Origin: JAUWKC01 sp035527845
Lineage (GTDB): Bacteria > Planctomycetota > Phycisphaerae > Sedimentisphaerales > Anaerobacaceae
Reading direction: 5' to 3'
DNA length: 64,000 nt
Assembly (NCBI GenBank): GCA_035527845.1
Contig: DATKZT010000083.1
Coordinates: 34,061-98,060, forward strand
Part shown: in pieces, positions 26,011 to 34,442 of the stretch
Position numbering within the stretch: position 1 is the stretch's first letter
How the letters are laid out: the number at the start of each line of letters is the position of its first letter
The notes under the pieces: generated by a model
The model's input: the letters and a program-made list of their open reading frames with translations, nothing else
Told to the model about the DNA's origin: nothing
Database searches by the model: none
Program-made: the position numbers and the translations under genes

Positions 26011-27264
26011 ATGATTAGGATGCGATATGCTGCCAGAAAAGTGGCGTTCATTTCTTCATTTCCGCCCCGACGGTGTGGAATTGCCACTTTCACCTCAGAC
26101 TTGATTAAGAATCTGGCCCTGGCCGCAGGGCACCATCTCGACCCAGTTGTGATCGCAATGCAGCCCCCGGCCGAGTTGACATACGACAACATCGTCAAAC
26201 TCAGAATTCGCAAAGACGTCGCACATGATTATCCTGCCGCTGCCGACTATATAAATCGCAGTGATATTGACCTCGTGTCAGTTCAGCACGAGTTCGGCCT
26301 GTTCGGAGGCGAGGCCGGCTCATATCTGACCCTGCTGCTTGACAGGGTCAAAAAGCCAATAATAACCACGCTGCACACAGTTCTCGAAACCCCGTCGCCG
26401 GAGTATTTCGACTCAATGATCGACCTGTGCCGCGCTTCCAACAAGCTAATCGTCATGAACAAACGCGGCATCGGGATGCTGCAAGATATCTACGGCGTGC
26501 CGGAACAAAAAATCGAGCTGATTCCACACGGCATACCGGATTTGCCATTCGTCAACAGCAACGACTGCAAGCACAGCCTCGGCCTGGCCGGCAGAAAGAC
26601 CATTCTTACTTTCGGCTTGTTGGGCAGAAACAAGGGAATTGAAGTCATGCTCAAAGCCCTGCCGAGAATCGTAGAGGCCGATCCGTCAGTCCTATACATA
26701 GTCCTCGGCGCCACGCATCCTGAAGTCCTGCGGCACGAGGGTCAGTCCTACAAGGTCAAGCTCGAAGAAATGGTCAGAGCCCTCAGATTGCACCAAAACG
26801 TTCTTTTCTATAATCGCTTCGTGGAAGATAAGGAGCTTTTCCAGTTCCTCTGCGCGACCGATGTTTATGTGACGCCGTATCTGCACAGAGAGCAGCTGAC
26901 CAGCGGCACGTTGGCCTTTGCGGTGGGCACGGGCAAAGCGGTAGTCTCTACCCCTTATTGGGCCGCCGAGGAGCTGCTGGCACAGGGCCGGGGCAGACTA
27001 GTTCAATTCGGCGACTCAGAGAGTATGGCACAGGCCGTCGTTGAAATCCTTACTCGCAATACGTTGTTTTCTATCATGAGAAAACGGGCCTATGAATACG
27101 GCAGGTCCATGACCTGGCCGACGGTCGGACAATCCTACTGGAGACTTTTCGAGACGGTGACACGCGACGCCATTATACCGGCAGGAGCCGCTGCAATTGC
27201 TCCGGGTTGCAAGCTGCCTGATTACAGCAGCCGGCAGGCATACCAGCCGGCCCCAGCCGTTTGA
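26011..27264 (+). CDS. Glycosyltransferase, GT4-like
   Basis: The 417-residue GT-B protein begins RKVAFISSFPPRRCGIATF, the donor-independent loop common in GT4 enzymes, and has VSVQHEFGLFGGEAGSYL in the acceptor half, IELIPHGIPD, ILTFGLLGRNKGIEVML at the start of the donor half, and SGTLAFAVGTGKAVVSTPYW in place of the usual E-x7-E region. GAAGGAGC precedes the ATG by about 8 bases. Only 12 bases separate it from the pseudo-receiver gene, so its expression belongs to the signalling island. Product could be an exopolysaccharide or a storage glycan; the substrate is unknown. Confidence 0.82.
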   Translation: MIRMRYAARKVAFISSFPPRRCGIATFTSDLIKNLALAAGHHLDPVVIAMQPPAELTYDNIVKLRIRKDVAHDYPAAADYINRSDIDLVSVQHEFGLFGGEAGSYLTLLLDRVKKPIITTLHTVLETPSPEYFDSMIDLCRASNKLIVMNKRGIGMLQDIYGVPEQKIELIPHGIPDLPFVNSNDCKHSLGLAGRKTILTFGLLGRNKGIEVMLKALPRIVEADPSVLYIVLGATHPEVLRHEGQSYKVKLEEMVRALRLHQNVLFYNRFVEDKELFQFLCATDVYVTPYLHREQLTSGTLAFAVGTGKAVVSTPYWAAEELLAQGRGRLVQFGDSESMAQAVVEILTRNTLFSIMRKRAYEYGRSMTWPTVGQSYWRLFETVTRDAIIPAGAAAIAPGCKLPDYSSRQAYQPAPAV

Positions 27265-27342
27265 GCGGCCCGCCCTCACTGTTGAAGTGGCAACCGATCA
27301 GCAGGAGAAACATTGCTTAGAAAGCGATTTTTTGCAAAGGTT

Positions 27343-27359
27343 TGGATATGGGGTATCCA
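27343..27359. repeat. Inverted repeat upstream of the thioredoxin-like gene
   Basis: TGGATA (27343-27348) and TATCCA (27354-27359) with a five-base loop lie about 48 bases before the start at 27407. Possible operator or leader hairpin. No known regulator site recognised. Confidence 0.35.
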
Positions 27360-27406
27360 CCAAACATATTAGAACTGGATAGCTATTTCAAAGAAAGGAG
27401 GCTCCT

Positions 27407-27985
27407 ATGGTCATGACGTCTTCGACAATGCTTGAGCTGGGTACGCGTGCGCCACACTTCCAGCTGCCTAACATGAAAGGCAAAGTTGTCTCACTTGACG
27501 ACTTCAAGCATGCGCCGGCTCTGCTCGTCATTTTCATGTGCAACCACTGTCCCTATGTAAAGCACGTCCTGCCCGCAATGGTGGAAATCATCAAACGCTA
27601 CCAATCGAAAGGGCTGGCCGTGGTCGGCATCAGCTCGAACGATGTCGATAACTTCCCCGAGGACAGTCCCGAAATGATGGCCGAAGTCGCTCAAAAGACG
27701 GGCTTCACCTTCGACTACCTCTACGATGAGACGCAGGCAGTCGCAAAAGCCTATCGCGCCGCCTGTACCCCTGATTTCTTCCTCTTTGATGCCGACCGAA
27801 AACTGGTTTACCGCGGGCAGATGGACGACAGTCGGCCCGGAAACAAGATACCCGTAACCGGCGCCGACCTCTGCCTGGCGCTCGATGCCGTACTTGATCG
27901 CAAGCCCGTCACCCCGGACCAAAAACCGAGCATCGGCTGCAACATCAAATGGAAGCCCGGAAATGAGCCCGACTATCCCGGGTAA
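27407..27985 (+). CDS. Thioredoxin-family/peroxiredoxin-like protein
   Basis: 192 residues with AAAGGAGG seven bases upstream. The thioredoxin fold is recognisable: GTRAPHFQLPNMKGKVVSL, then the active-site segment VIFMCNHCPYVKHVLPAM with a C-x2-C pair, GISSNDVDNFPEDSPEMM, the cis-Pro stretch ACTPDFFLFDADRKLVYRG. This matches the PRX_like1 group of AhpC/TSA-related proteins. No signal peptide, so cytosolic. Role in thiol redox balance or peroxide removal is from the family. First of four small redox/stress genes in a row. Confidence 0.88.
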   Translation: MVMTSSTMLELGTRAPHFQLPNMKGKVVSLDDFKHAPALLVIFMCNHCPYVKHVLPAMVEIIKRYQSKGLAVVGISSNDVDNFPEDSPEMMAEVAQKTGFTFDYLYDETQAVAKAYRAACTPDFFLFDADRKLVYRGQMDDSRPGNKIPVTGADLCLALDAVLDRKPVTPDQKPSIGCNIKWKPGNEPDYPG

Positions 27986-28238
27986 CCGCACGTCCGCCGC
28001 AGAGGCTTGTGTGGGTGTGTCTGTGACTTTGGGGACACATGGTATCGCGTAATTTGAAGCCGGCGAAGCGAACGGCAGAGCAGCAAAATGGAATATCCCG
28101 TTACCCGGCTGAGAAGTGAGCAAGAATTGAGACTGTTGCCATTGATACAATTTAGTGTTTGTCTTTGCATCGGTTTGGTGCGAGACGGTAATCTAATATC
28201 AGGAGAGCACTTAGGCATAACGAAAGGAGGTCTGAGTC

Positions 28239-28634
28239 ATGAATAGGCAAAAGGTATACAAAGAGATTGAAGAAATGTTCGGACTTGTTCCGACGTTTTT
28301 CAAAGCTGTTCCGGATTCGTCGCTCGAATTGGAATGGGAGTTGTTCAAGCGGGTGCAGTTCGACGAAGGACCAATACCGAACAAATATCGCGAGCTTATA
28401 GGCATTGCCCTATCGGCTGTCACCAAATGCCGTTATTGCGCATTTTACCACACGGAATTGGCGAAACTGAACGGGGCAACAGAAGCTGAAATCGAGGACG
28501 CCGTCCATTACGCCAAATCGAGCGCCGGCTGGAGCGCCTACCTTAACGGCCTCCAGATGGACTATGACCAGTTCAAGGCCGAGGTAATGCAGGCCTGCGA
28601 CCATGTGCGCTCCCTGCAGGGCGCAAACGTCTGA
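28239..28634 (+). CDS. Carboxymuconolactone decarboxylase / AhpD-like protein
   Basis: 131 residues, with AAAGGAGG nine bases before the ATG. The AhpD-type catalytic signature is present: RELIGIALSAVTKCRYCAFY followed by H, that is E-x11-C-x2-C-x3-H, then AEIEDAVHYAKSSAGWSAYL. Such proteins act as small peroxidases or disulfide reductants. The neighbouring thioredoxin-like protein would be a natural redox partner (inference). All-helical, cytosolic. Confidence 0.9.
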   Translation: MNRQKVYKEIEEMFGLVPTFFKAVPDSSLELEWELFKRVQFDEGPIPNKYRELIGIALSAVTKCRYCAFYHTELAKLNGATEAEIEDAVHYAKSSAGWSAYLNGLQMDYDQFKAEVMQACDHVRSLQGANV

Positions 28635-28703
28635 TGCGGACCGCTGCGCACAGTGCATTACGGCCGTTATTGCCAGGATACCGTTCTTTCTGAATCTTTG
28701 GAT

Positions 28704-28732
28704 TTGACAGACGTCCCAAGTCGCACTATTAT
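28704..28732 (+). promoter_or_regulatory. Predicted sigma70-type promoter with a long leader
   Basis: TTGACA (28704-28709), 17-base spacer, TATTAT (28727-28732). The next gene starts 237 bases later, so either the pirin mRNA has a long leader or a small RNA is made here. Confidence 0.55.
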
Positions 28733-28969
28733 TTGGCTGCGAACGACAAATGCGACCTTGCCGCATAACTCGCTCGGCAGCATCGTTTGCCTGCGGCTTG
28801 CCAATCGAATATGTTAAGAGGGCGGGACGACCACCTGCTGTCTTGTCCTGTGTGCATCCGGTGGAATGTGTGGTTGCATAGGGCAAGGCCTCCGGCGGCG
28901 CTCAACTGAAGCAGGCCATCGACCCAGAATCAATATAAATGAAAATAAAGCTGCATTGGGAAGACTAAA
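28733..28969 (+). other. Leader region before the pirin gene
   Basis: No coding sequence is convincing. The stretch contains several GC-rich complementary segments but no riboswitch consensus that I recognise. It may be a 5' leader or a small RNA driven by the promoter at 28704. Confidence 0.35.
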
Positions 28970-29716
28970 ATGGTCAGGATTATAAGGGCAAATGAAAGAC
29001 ATTTCTCGGACTTCGGCTGGCTGCAAACCTATTGGCTCTTTTCTTTTTCGGATTATTATGACCCGAACAACATCCAGTTCGGAGGCCTGCGGGTATTCAA
29101 CGACGACGTGGTCCAGCCCGGCACGGGTTTTCCGACCCATCCTCATCAGGAGATGGAGATTGTGACGATTGTGCTCGAAGGAGAAATCACGCACGCCGAC
29201 AGTATGGGCAACAAGGCGGTCATCAAGGCGGGGGATGTTCAACGAATGTCTGCGGGGACGGGCCTTACCCATTCTGAGTTCAACCTGGCCGATGCACCCG
29301 TTCATTTCTATCAGATATGGATATACCCGGATGAAAAGGGATTAAGGCCGACTTATGACCAGAGACATTTCAATCCCGCCTCTTGGAAGAACAAGTTGCT
29401 GCCCGTGGCCTCGGGCCAGGGAATTGGAGAGGCGGTGACATTTCACACTGATGCGACCATCTACAGGGGCGACCTCGGCAAGGGCGCCGAGGTGCGGTTC
29501 GAGACGAGTGATGATCGCCGAATCTTCGTATATGTGACCGATGGCCAGCTCCAGGTAAACAAAGAGCCGCTCAAGAGCAAAGACCAGGCGCGCATCGATC
29601 CCGAAGGTTCCATCCATCTGAAGGCACTTTCGGATGCCCAGGTCATATTGATGGACGTGCCGTCATGTAAAGGCTGGGGATATGACCGGGAAACTCTCAA
29701 AGGGGCCCGTAAATAA
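28970..29716 (+). CDS. Pirin-family protein (bicupin)
   Basis: 248 residues. The N-terminal cupin carries the metal ligands in TGFPTHPHQEMEIVTIVLEG (two His plus Glu) and a later His in GTGLTHSEFN, as in E. coli YhhW. The segment VHFYQIWIYPDEKGLRPTYD is diagnostic. YhhW-type pirins are quercetin 2,3-dioxygenases in vitro, while the biological role is thought to be redox or iron-linked regulation. Cytosolic, within the stress-gene row and before a ferritin-like gene, which fits an iron/redox theme (inference). Confidence 0.92.
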   Translation: MVRIIRANERHFSDFGWLQTYWLFSFSDYYDPNNIQFGGLRVFNDDVVQPGTGFPTHPHQEMEIVTIVLEGEITHADSMGNKAVIKAGDVQRMSAGTGLTHSEFNLADAPVHFYQIWIYPDEKGLRPTYDQRHFNPASWKNKLLPVASGQGIGEAVTFHTDATIYRGDLGKGAEVRFETSDDRRIFVYVTDGQLQVNKEPLKSKDQARIDPEGSIHLKALSDAQVILMDVPSCKGWGYDRETLKGARK

Positions 29717-29792
29717 CCGTCCCATCTAAAGGATTCAAGTCGGCCACAACGGTGTGGCCCAAACAAAACCAAAACTATTCAGGAGATATAGG

Positions 29793-30215
29793 ATGAACAT
29801 GACCACAGAAAAACTCGTCAAGCTGATGAACAGGGATTTGGAGCTCGAATACTCCGCCGCCATACAATACATAAACCACGCCGCCGTCATGACCGGCGCC
29901 GCCTATGGCGACATCATAAAGGAGCTCAAAATCCACGCCAACGAGGAAATCCAGCACGCTATGACGCTCGCCGACCAGATTGACTATCTCGCCGGCTCGC
30001 CCAGCGTCAATGTCGGAAAAATCCTCACCTCCGATGACAACGTGGAAATGCTCGAGCAGGACCTCGCCGGCGAAGAAGACGCCATAAAGAGGTATAAAAT
30101 CCGCGTGGAGCAGGCCGAGCAGCTAAAAGAATTCGCCCTCGCCCAGCAGTTGCGGACCATCCTCGCCATGGAGCAGGAGCACGCAATGGACCTCAAACAG
30201 GCCCTCGGAAAATAG
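29793..30215 (+). CDS. Ferritin-like/bacterioferritin-type protein
   Basis: 140 residues from ATG 29793, with AGGAGAT eight bases upstream (an in-frame ATG at 29754 lacks such a site). A four-helix bundle with di-iron ligands is visible: helix A DLELEYSAAIQYINHA, helix B NEEIQHAMTLADQIDYL with E-x2-H, helix C EEDAIKRYK, helix D MEQEHAMDLKQAL. Bacterioferritin-like proteins store iron or scavenge peroxide. The haem-ligand Met of true bacterioferritin cannot be assigned. A short inverted repeat GGCCAC/GTGGCC (29742-29759) lies upstream. Confidence 0.88.
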   Translation: MNMTTEKLVKLMNRDLELEYSAAIQYINHAAVMTGAAYGDIIKELKIHANEEIQHAMTLADQIDYLAGSPSVNVGKILTSDDNVEMLEQDLAGEEDAIKRYKIRVEQAEQLKEFALAQQLRTILAMEQEHAMDLKQALGK

Positions 30216-30423
30216 ACCGAGCTGATGCACGGCTGAGCGACAATCTGCGTTGCAGCGAGCAAACCTTTGAGGCTGTAGAGCACGCCGGAGGTATTATCGC
30301 TATCATTGGCAGGAACACGACTCCTTCTGAGCGTGTTTCGGAAGGTATTTACAATCACACTTTCGAAGAATTATTGACCTTTGAATATTAAATGGAACGT
30401 TCCGGTACAAACAAGAGAAAGTT

Positions 30424-30495
30424 GTCATTCCCCCGAAAGGGGGAATCCAGCCATTTTATCAAGGTTTTCTGGACTCCTGCTTGCGCAGGAGTGAC
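30424..30495. repeat. Palindromic intergenic repeat, paired hairpins
   Basis: Two perfect hairpins, ATTCCCCC-GAAA-GGGGGAAT (30427-30446) and ACTCCTGC-TTGC-GCAGGAGT (starting at 30473), lie head to head with outer GTCA/TGAC ends and inner TCCAG/CTGGA. This is the architecture of REP-like dispersed palindromes. The rest of 30216-30564 holds no gene. Confidence 0.6.
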
Positions 30496-30564
30496 AGGAT
30501 GTCTGTTCCGTTATTTATTAAAAAAGCAATAGTTAAGCTTCCCGCGCATCTTACGGCCTTGCTC

Positions 30565-33033
30565 CTAAGGACAGGCCTCCAGCCACTGCGAGGCAAAAAG
30601 AGCAAAATCCCTCGAATCGATTATGTCATCTTCGTACAGCTCCGCCGGCGAATCAAATACGAGCATCTGCCCGCCGCTGAATACATATAGAACCTCGTCA
30701 TCAGAAAGGGCATAGTCGTACACCCGAAAGTCGTCGATCTTTCCGAAATACTCGTAGTTCGTGCTGCTGACAAATCCGTTGCCCACCATAAAACTCGAGA
30801 TACCCCCTGCTGCGGTCGTCGCCCCGGTCTTCTCGGCTTTCTTGTCGCCGTTGCAGTAAATCTTCGCCAGGCCCGTAGCCGTATCCAGTGTAAAGACATA
30901 ATGATTCCACCGGCCTTCCCAGTCGGCTTCCGCTGCGTCGGTCCAGAACAGACGCTGGACGTTCTTACCACCGCTCTCAAACATCACGCCGCTGTTATTA
31001 GGCGTCGGTATGTGAACCAGCAGAACACGGTCCTCGCCCGACTTTCCCGCCTGGAACGCCATCCCCCACGCAGGGTCCGGCTGCACTGCCGCGTTGCCGT
31101 TCACCCACAGGGACACCGCCACCGCAGAGCTTACACCGGCAAAGGCCATCGAGGCGGACGATACAACCACCTTGGTGTTGCCGTCGAAGTTGATGCAGCC
31201 GGCATCCTGACCGCCGCTGTCCCAGGCGTCTGTCTTCGGCGCACCCGTGGATACCACCTGCACCGCACCGTTGTATGCCGATGCTGAAGCGTCGTAGGCG
31301 GTGCTTCCGGAAGTCTCATCGAACCGATAGTAAACAACAAGATGATTGGCGTCGGGCTCCGTGCCCACAGGCACATACTGAGGCGTTTCGAGCCAGTCGC
31401 CGGAGAGAATTTTCAGATCACAGGCATCGACCACGCAATCATTGTTGAAGTCGGCGTTTCTGCCCACAAAATCAACCGCCCAGAGATTGCCCGAATTGCT
31501 CTGGCTGCTTCTGCTTCTTCCGGTCGTTACATTTCTTTCTGAGAAAACAAAGCCGGCCTTGTCGGGCCTTACAGTGAAAGACGTATCAGAAGGCACCTTT
31601 GTCAGCGCGTAGATGCCGCGAGCATTCGTCGTATCGCTGAATATCTGACCGCCGCCTGTCTCCCCGGCGACCAGAACGTCGCTGACCGGCGCTCCTGTGC
31701 CGTCGGTTATACGCCCGCTGATGATCTCGCCCGAACCGGAGGTATAGATATTGTACACACAAACTACCACAGTATCCCAGTGAATGATATCGGGAAGGTT
31801 GTACCACGCGTCATCCGAGCCGTTCCAGCCCATGTTGAGATGGTGATACAGTGTCGAGCCGTTGTAACCATAGCCGTCAGCGATGATGGCATGGCCTTCA
31901 ACTGTGGGACTGCTGATGCCAAGTATCACCGGATGGTCGGCATCAAGATTCGTATTGATCATCTTGTCCCGTTGGACGCTGCTGATGCCGGACCCATCAT
32001 ACCCATAGAAGGCGCTGGTATAATCAAACGTGTCGATGAGGGAATCATTTACATATCCCATGTTGGCCCCGGAACCGTCGCTGTAATAACTCATGTGGAC
32101 GGTGATGCCCGCATCAAAGCATAGCGCTCCGATGGCCTGAAGCCGGGCATCGGATGTGCCGCAGTCCGGCGTAAGGTCCATCAGGCTCCACTGATAGGGG
32201 CCGCCGGCGCCGTCACCGCCGCGGGTATAAGCCGTCTGCTCCGACCCGTTAACCCAAATGGTGAAACCCTCCACTCCAATAGCACCGGTGGGATACTGCC
32301 AGTAACGTATCAACTGTGCTATCGCTGTCGCAACACATCCGCAGGGATAGTTGTCCGGGTCGCACGGGTCGTACGGCGGTGTGTAGTAGTTATAGCATGC
32401 ATTCCCGCATACTGTTCTCTGGCCCCACCGGCTTTCCACTAACGGATCAACACGCGGATCGGATACCGAGATCAGCTCGAATGCCGTTACTTCGTCACCC
32501 TCGAACCGGTCCGGCACCCCTGTGTGAGCCTGCAACTGCGCCCACTTCTGACGGGCCTTTCCACAGGCCAGTTTCAGCCTCTGCCGTGCTTCGTCGGAGA
32601 GGGAAGGGCCTCCGTTTGCCGCAAGGCCTCGCGCCGCAGCGATTCGATTCGGCACGTCACCCCGAACCAGTATGCTCAGATGACTCTCATCCGAGACCTC
32701 GTACACGCCTTTAGAGGCAAAGGCAATGACCGGCTCCACCTCATCGTCAGCCGGGACTATGACGAATCCGGAAGGCTCCAGATAAACTACATAGTAGCTC
32801 GGTTCGTCCGTATCATCAGTGAAAACCTCTGTCGATTTGATCTTTCGGCCCAGAGCAGTTCCCCGCGGCGTCGGGTCAACCCGCAGCCACCCCTGCGCGG
32901 CCTTGCGAGCGTCACTTAATCCCACGGGCTTCGCACATATATCGCCAGTCCGGAAAAGCAAAACAAATAGCATCACTGAGACCGTCGATGCAGCCTCGAA
33001 TTTCAGACTGTGCCCTTCAGCACGCCCTTTCAT
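30565..33033 (-). CDS. Secreted C10 (streptopain-type) cysteine peptidase with LamG and dockerin-like parts
   Basis: 822 residues from ATG 33033, which gives a better leader than the ATG at 33066. Order: signal peptide, Spi-type propeptide (about 35-150; SGFVIVPADDEVEPVIAF), C10 catalytic domain (about 175-460) with nucleophile in CGCVATAIAQLIRYWQYP and catalytic His in EGHAIIADGYGYNGSTLYHH followed by LNMGWNGSDDAWYNL, a carboxypeptidase-regulatory-like beta-sandwich (about 460-540), a dockerin-type helix DFNNDCVVDACDLKILSGDW, a LamG domain (about 590-790), and a final half-repeat DSRDFALFASQWLEACP. Likely digests proteins outside the cell or at its surface. LamG and dockerin-like parts suggest binding to glycans or anchoring. 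Stands alone. Confidence 0.88.
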   Translation of the reverse strand: MKGRAEGHSLKFEAASTVSVMLFVLLFRTGDICAKPVGLSDARKAAQGWLRVDPTPRGTALGRKIKSTEVFTDDTDEPSYYVVYLEPSGFVIVPADDEVEPVIAFASKGVYEVSDESHLSILVRGDVPNRIAAARGLAANGGPSLSDEARQRLKLACGKARQKWAQLQAHTGVPDRFEGDEVTAFELISVSDPRVDPLVESRWGQRTVCGNACYNYYTPPYDPCDPDNYPCGCVATAIAQLIRYWQYPTGAIGVEGFTIWVNGSEQTAYTRGGDGAGGPYQWSLMDLTPDCGTSDARLQAIGALCFDAGITVHMSYYSDGSGANMGYVNDSLIDTFDYTSAFYGYDGSGISSVQRDKMINTNLDADHPVILGISSPTVEGHAIIADGYGYNGSTLYHHLNMGWNGSDDAWYNLPDIIHWDTVVVCVYNIYTSGSGEIISGRITDGTGAPVSDVLVAGETGGGQIFSDTTNARGIYALTKVPSDTSFTVRPDKAGFVFSERNVTTGRSRSSQSNSGNLWAVDFVGRNADFNNDCVVDACDLKILSGDWLETPQYVPVGTEPDANHLVVYYRFDETSGSTAYDASASAYNGAVQVVSTGAPKTDAWDSGGQDAGCINFDGNTKVVVSSASMAFAGVSSAVAVSLWVNGNAAVQPDPAWGMAFQAGKSGEDRVLLVHIPTPNNSGVMFESGGKNVQRLFWTDAAEADWEGRWNHYVFTLDTATGLAKIYCNGDKKAEKTGATTAAGGISSFMVGNGFVSSTNYEYFGKIDDFRVYDYALSDDEVLYVFSGGQMLVFDSPAELYEDDIIDSRDFALFASQWLEACP

Positions 33034-33224
33034 CTGACATTTCCCACTCGAAACGTTACACAACATAATTCTATCCGTACAAAATCCACAATTTGGTCTT
33101 AATCACCTCTATCTTATCAAATTCCCGCCCTTCTGTCGCCTATTACCTGGAAAATCCCGGTTGAAACTGATGATACGCGTCGAATATTTGTGGTCCGCAG
33201 CCATGCGGTGCATAGATCACCCCG

Positions 33225-33253
33225 TTGACAGTTCGACCGCAAAAGGATAGGAT
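33225..33253 (+). promoter_or_regulatory. Predicted sigma70-type promoter before the dehydrogenase gene
   Basis: TTGACA (33225-33230), 17-base spacer, TAGGAT (33248-33253), 33 bases before the ATG at 33287. Confidence 0.55.
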
Positions 33254-33286
33254 ATTGCTTTCGCCAACAGTAAGGAGCATTGAGTA

Positions 33287-34366
33287 ATGACCAATGTGAC
33301 GCTTGTGACGGGCGACGGCATAGGCCCGGAAATAGCCGAAGCCGCACGACGATGCGTCGATGCGACCGACGCCGGCATCAACTGGGAGATAATGGAGGCC
33401 GGCGTCGAGGTCATGGAAAAAGAGGGCACACCCCTGCCCGATGCCACCGTCGAATCCATCAAGAGAAACGGCATCGCACTCAAAGCCCCCATCACCACAC
33501 CCGTTGGAAAAGGCTACCGAAGCATAAACGTCCACCTGCGACAGACCCTCGACCTGTACGCCTGTCTCAGGCCCTGCAAAAGCTACAAGGGCGTACGCAG
33601 CAGGTATTCCGATATCGACCTTGTCGTGGTGCGAGAGAACACCGAGGACCTCTACGCCGGCATCGAATTTCAAAAGGGCAAAGAAGACACCGCCGAGATT
33701 ATCGACTGGATTAACAGACACAGCAGCCGACAGGTGACCCACGACTCCGGCATCAGCATAAAGCCAATCTCCGTCGCCGCTACAGACCGAATCGTAAGCT
33801 TCGCCTTTGACTACGCCCGAAAGATGGGACGCAAAAAAGTGACCTCCGTCCACAAGGCCAACATCATGAAATTCACCGACGGCCTCTGGCTCGACGTCAG
33901 CCGAGAGGTCGCCAAGCGATACCCCGACATCGAATTCGAAGACCGCATCGTCGACAATATGTGCATGCAGCTTATTCAGAAGCCGGAGCTTTACGACGTC
34001 ATCGTCCTGCCCAACCTCTACGGCGACATTATCAGCGACTTGTGCGCAGGCCTCGTCGGCGGACTGGGCGTCGCTCCGGGCGCAAACATCGGCGAAAAAG
34101 GCGCCATCTTCGAGGCCACACACGGCAGCGCACCAAAGTATAAAGGCGCCAACAAGGTCAACCCAACCGCCTTGATACTCAGCGCCGTAATGATGCTCCG
34201 CCACATCGGAAAAATGGCCGAGGCCGACAAGCTCGAAAATGCCGTCGCCGACGTCATCGCAGAAGGCAGGAATGTCACATACGATATGAAACCCGACCGC
34301 AACGACCCAACCGCCGTAGGAACTCAGCAAATGGCTGATGCTATTATCGAAAAAGTCCAAGGGTGA
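33287..34366 (+). CDS. Isocitrate/isopropylmalate-family dehydrogenase, probably isocitrate dehydrogenase
   Basis: 359 residues. The metal and substrate signature is clear: TLVTGDGIGPEIAEAARRC, SINVHLRQTLDLYACLRPCK with the S/N-x-x-L-R-x2-L-D-L-Y-A-x2-R-P pattern of isocitrate enzymes, VVVRENTEDLYAGIE, and LYGDIISDLCAGLVGG. S-I-N before LRQ favours isocitrate over isopropylmalate. In the cofactor loop HGSAPKYKGANKVNP, the K-Y pair and V match the NADP-binding residues of E. coli Icd (K344, Y345, V351), but the later Arg is not kept. Converts isocitrate to 2-oxoglutarate in the TCA cycle. Coenzyme preference is therefore unsure. Confidence 0.88.
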   Translation: MTNVTLVTGDGIGPEIAEAARRCVDATDAGINWEIMEAGVEVMEKEGTPLPDATVESIKRNGIALKAPITTPVGKGYRSINVHLRQTLDLYACLRPCKSYKGVRSRYSDIDLVVVRENTEDLYAGIEFQKGKEDTAEIIDWINRHSSRQVTHDSGISIKPISVAATDRIVSFAFDYARKMGRKKVTSVHKANIMKFTDGLWLDVSREVAKRYPDIEFEDRIVDNMCMQLIQKPELYDVIVLPNLYGDIISDLCAGLVGGLGVAPGANIGEKGAIFEATHGSAPKYKGANKVNPTALILSAVMMLRHIGKMAEADKLENAVADVIAEGRNVTYDMKPDRNDPTAVGTQQMADAIIEKVQG

Positions 34367-34442
34367 GATACTCACAGCGAGACTGCACATCGAACCGTTC
34401 GGTCCGGCGCTTTTGCTCGGGTTATTACAAAGGGTCTTCTAA

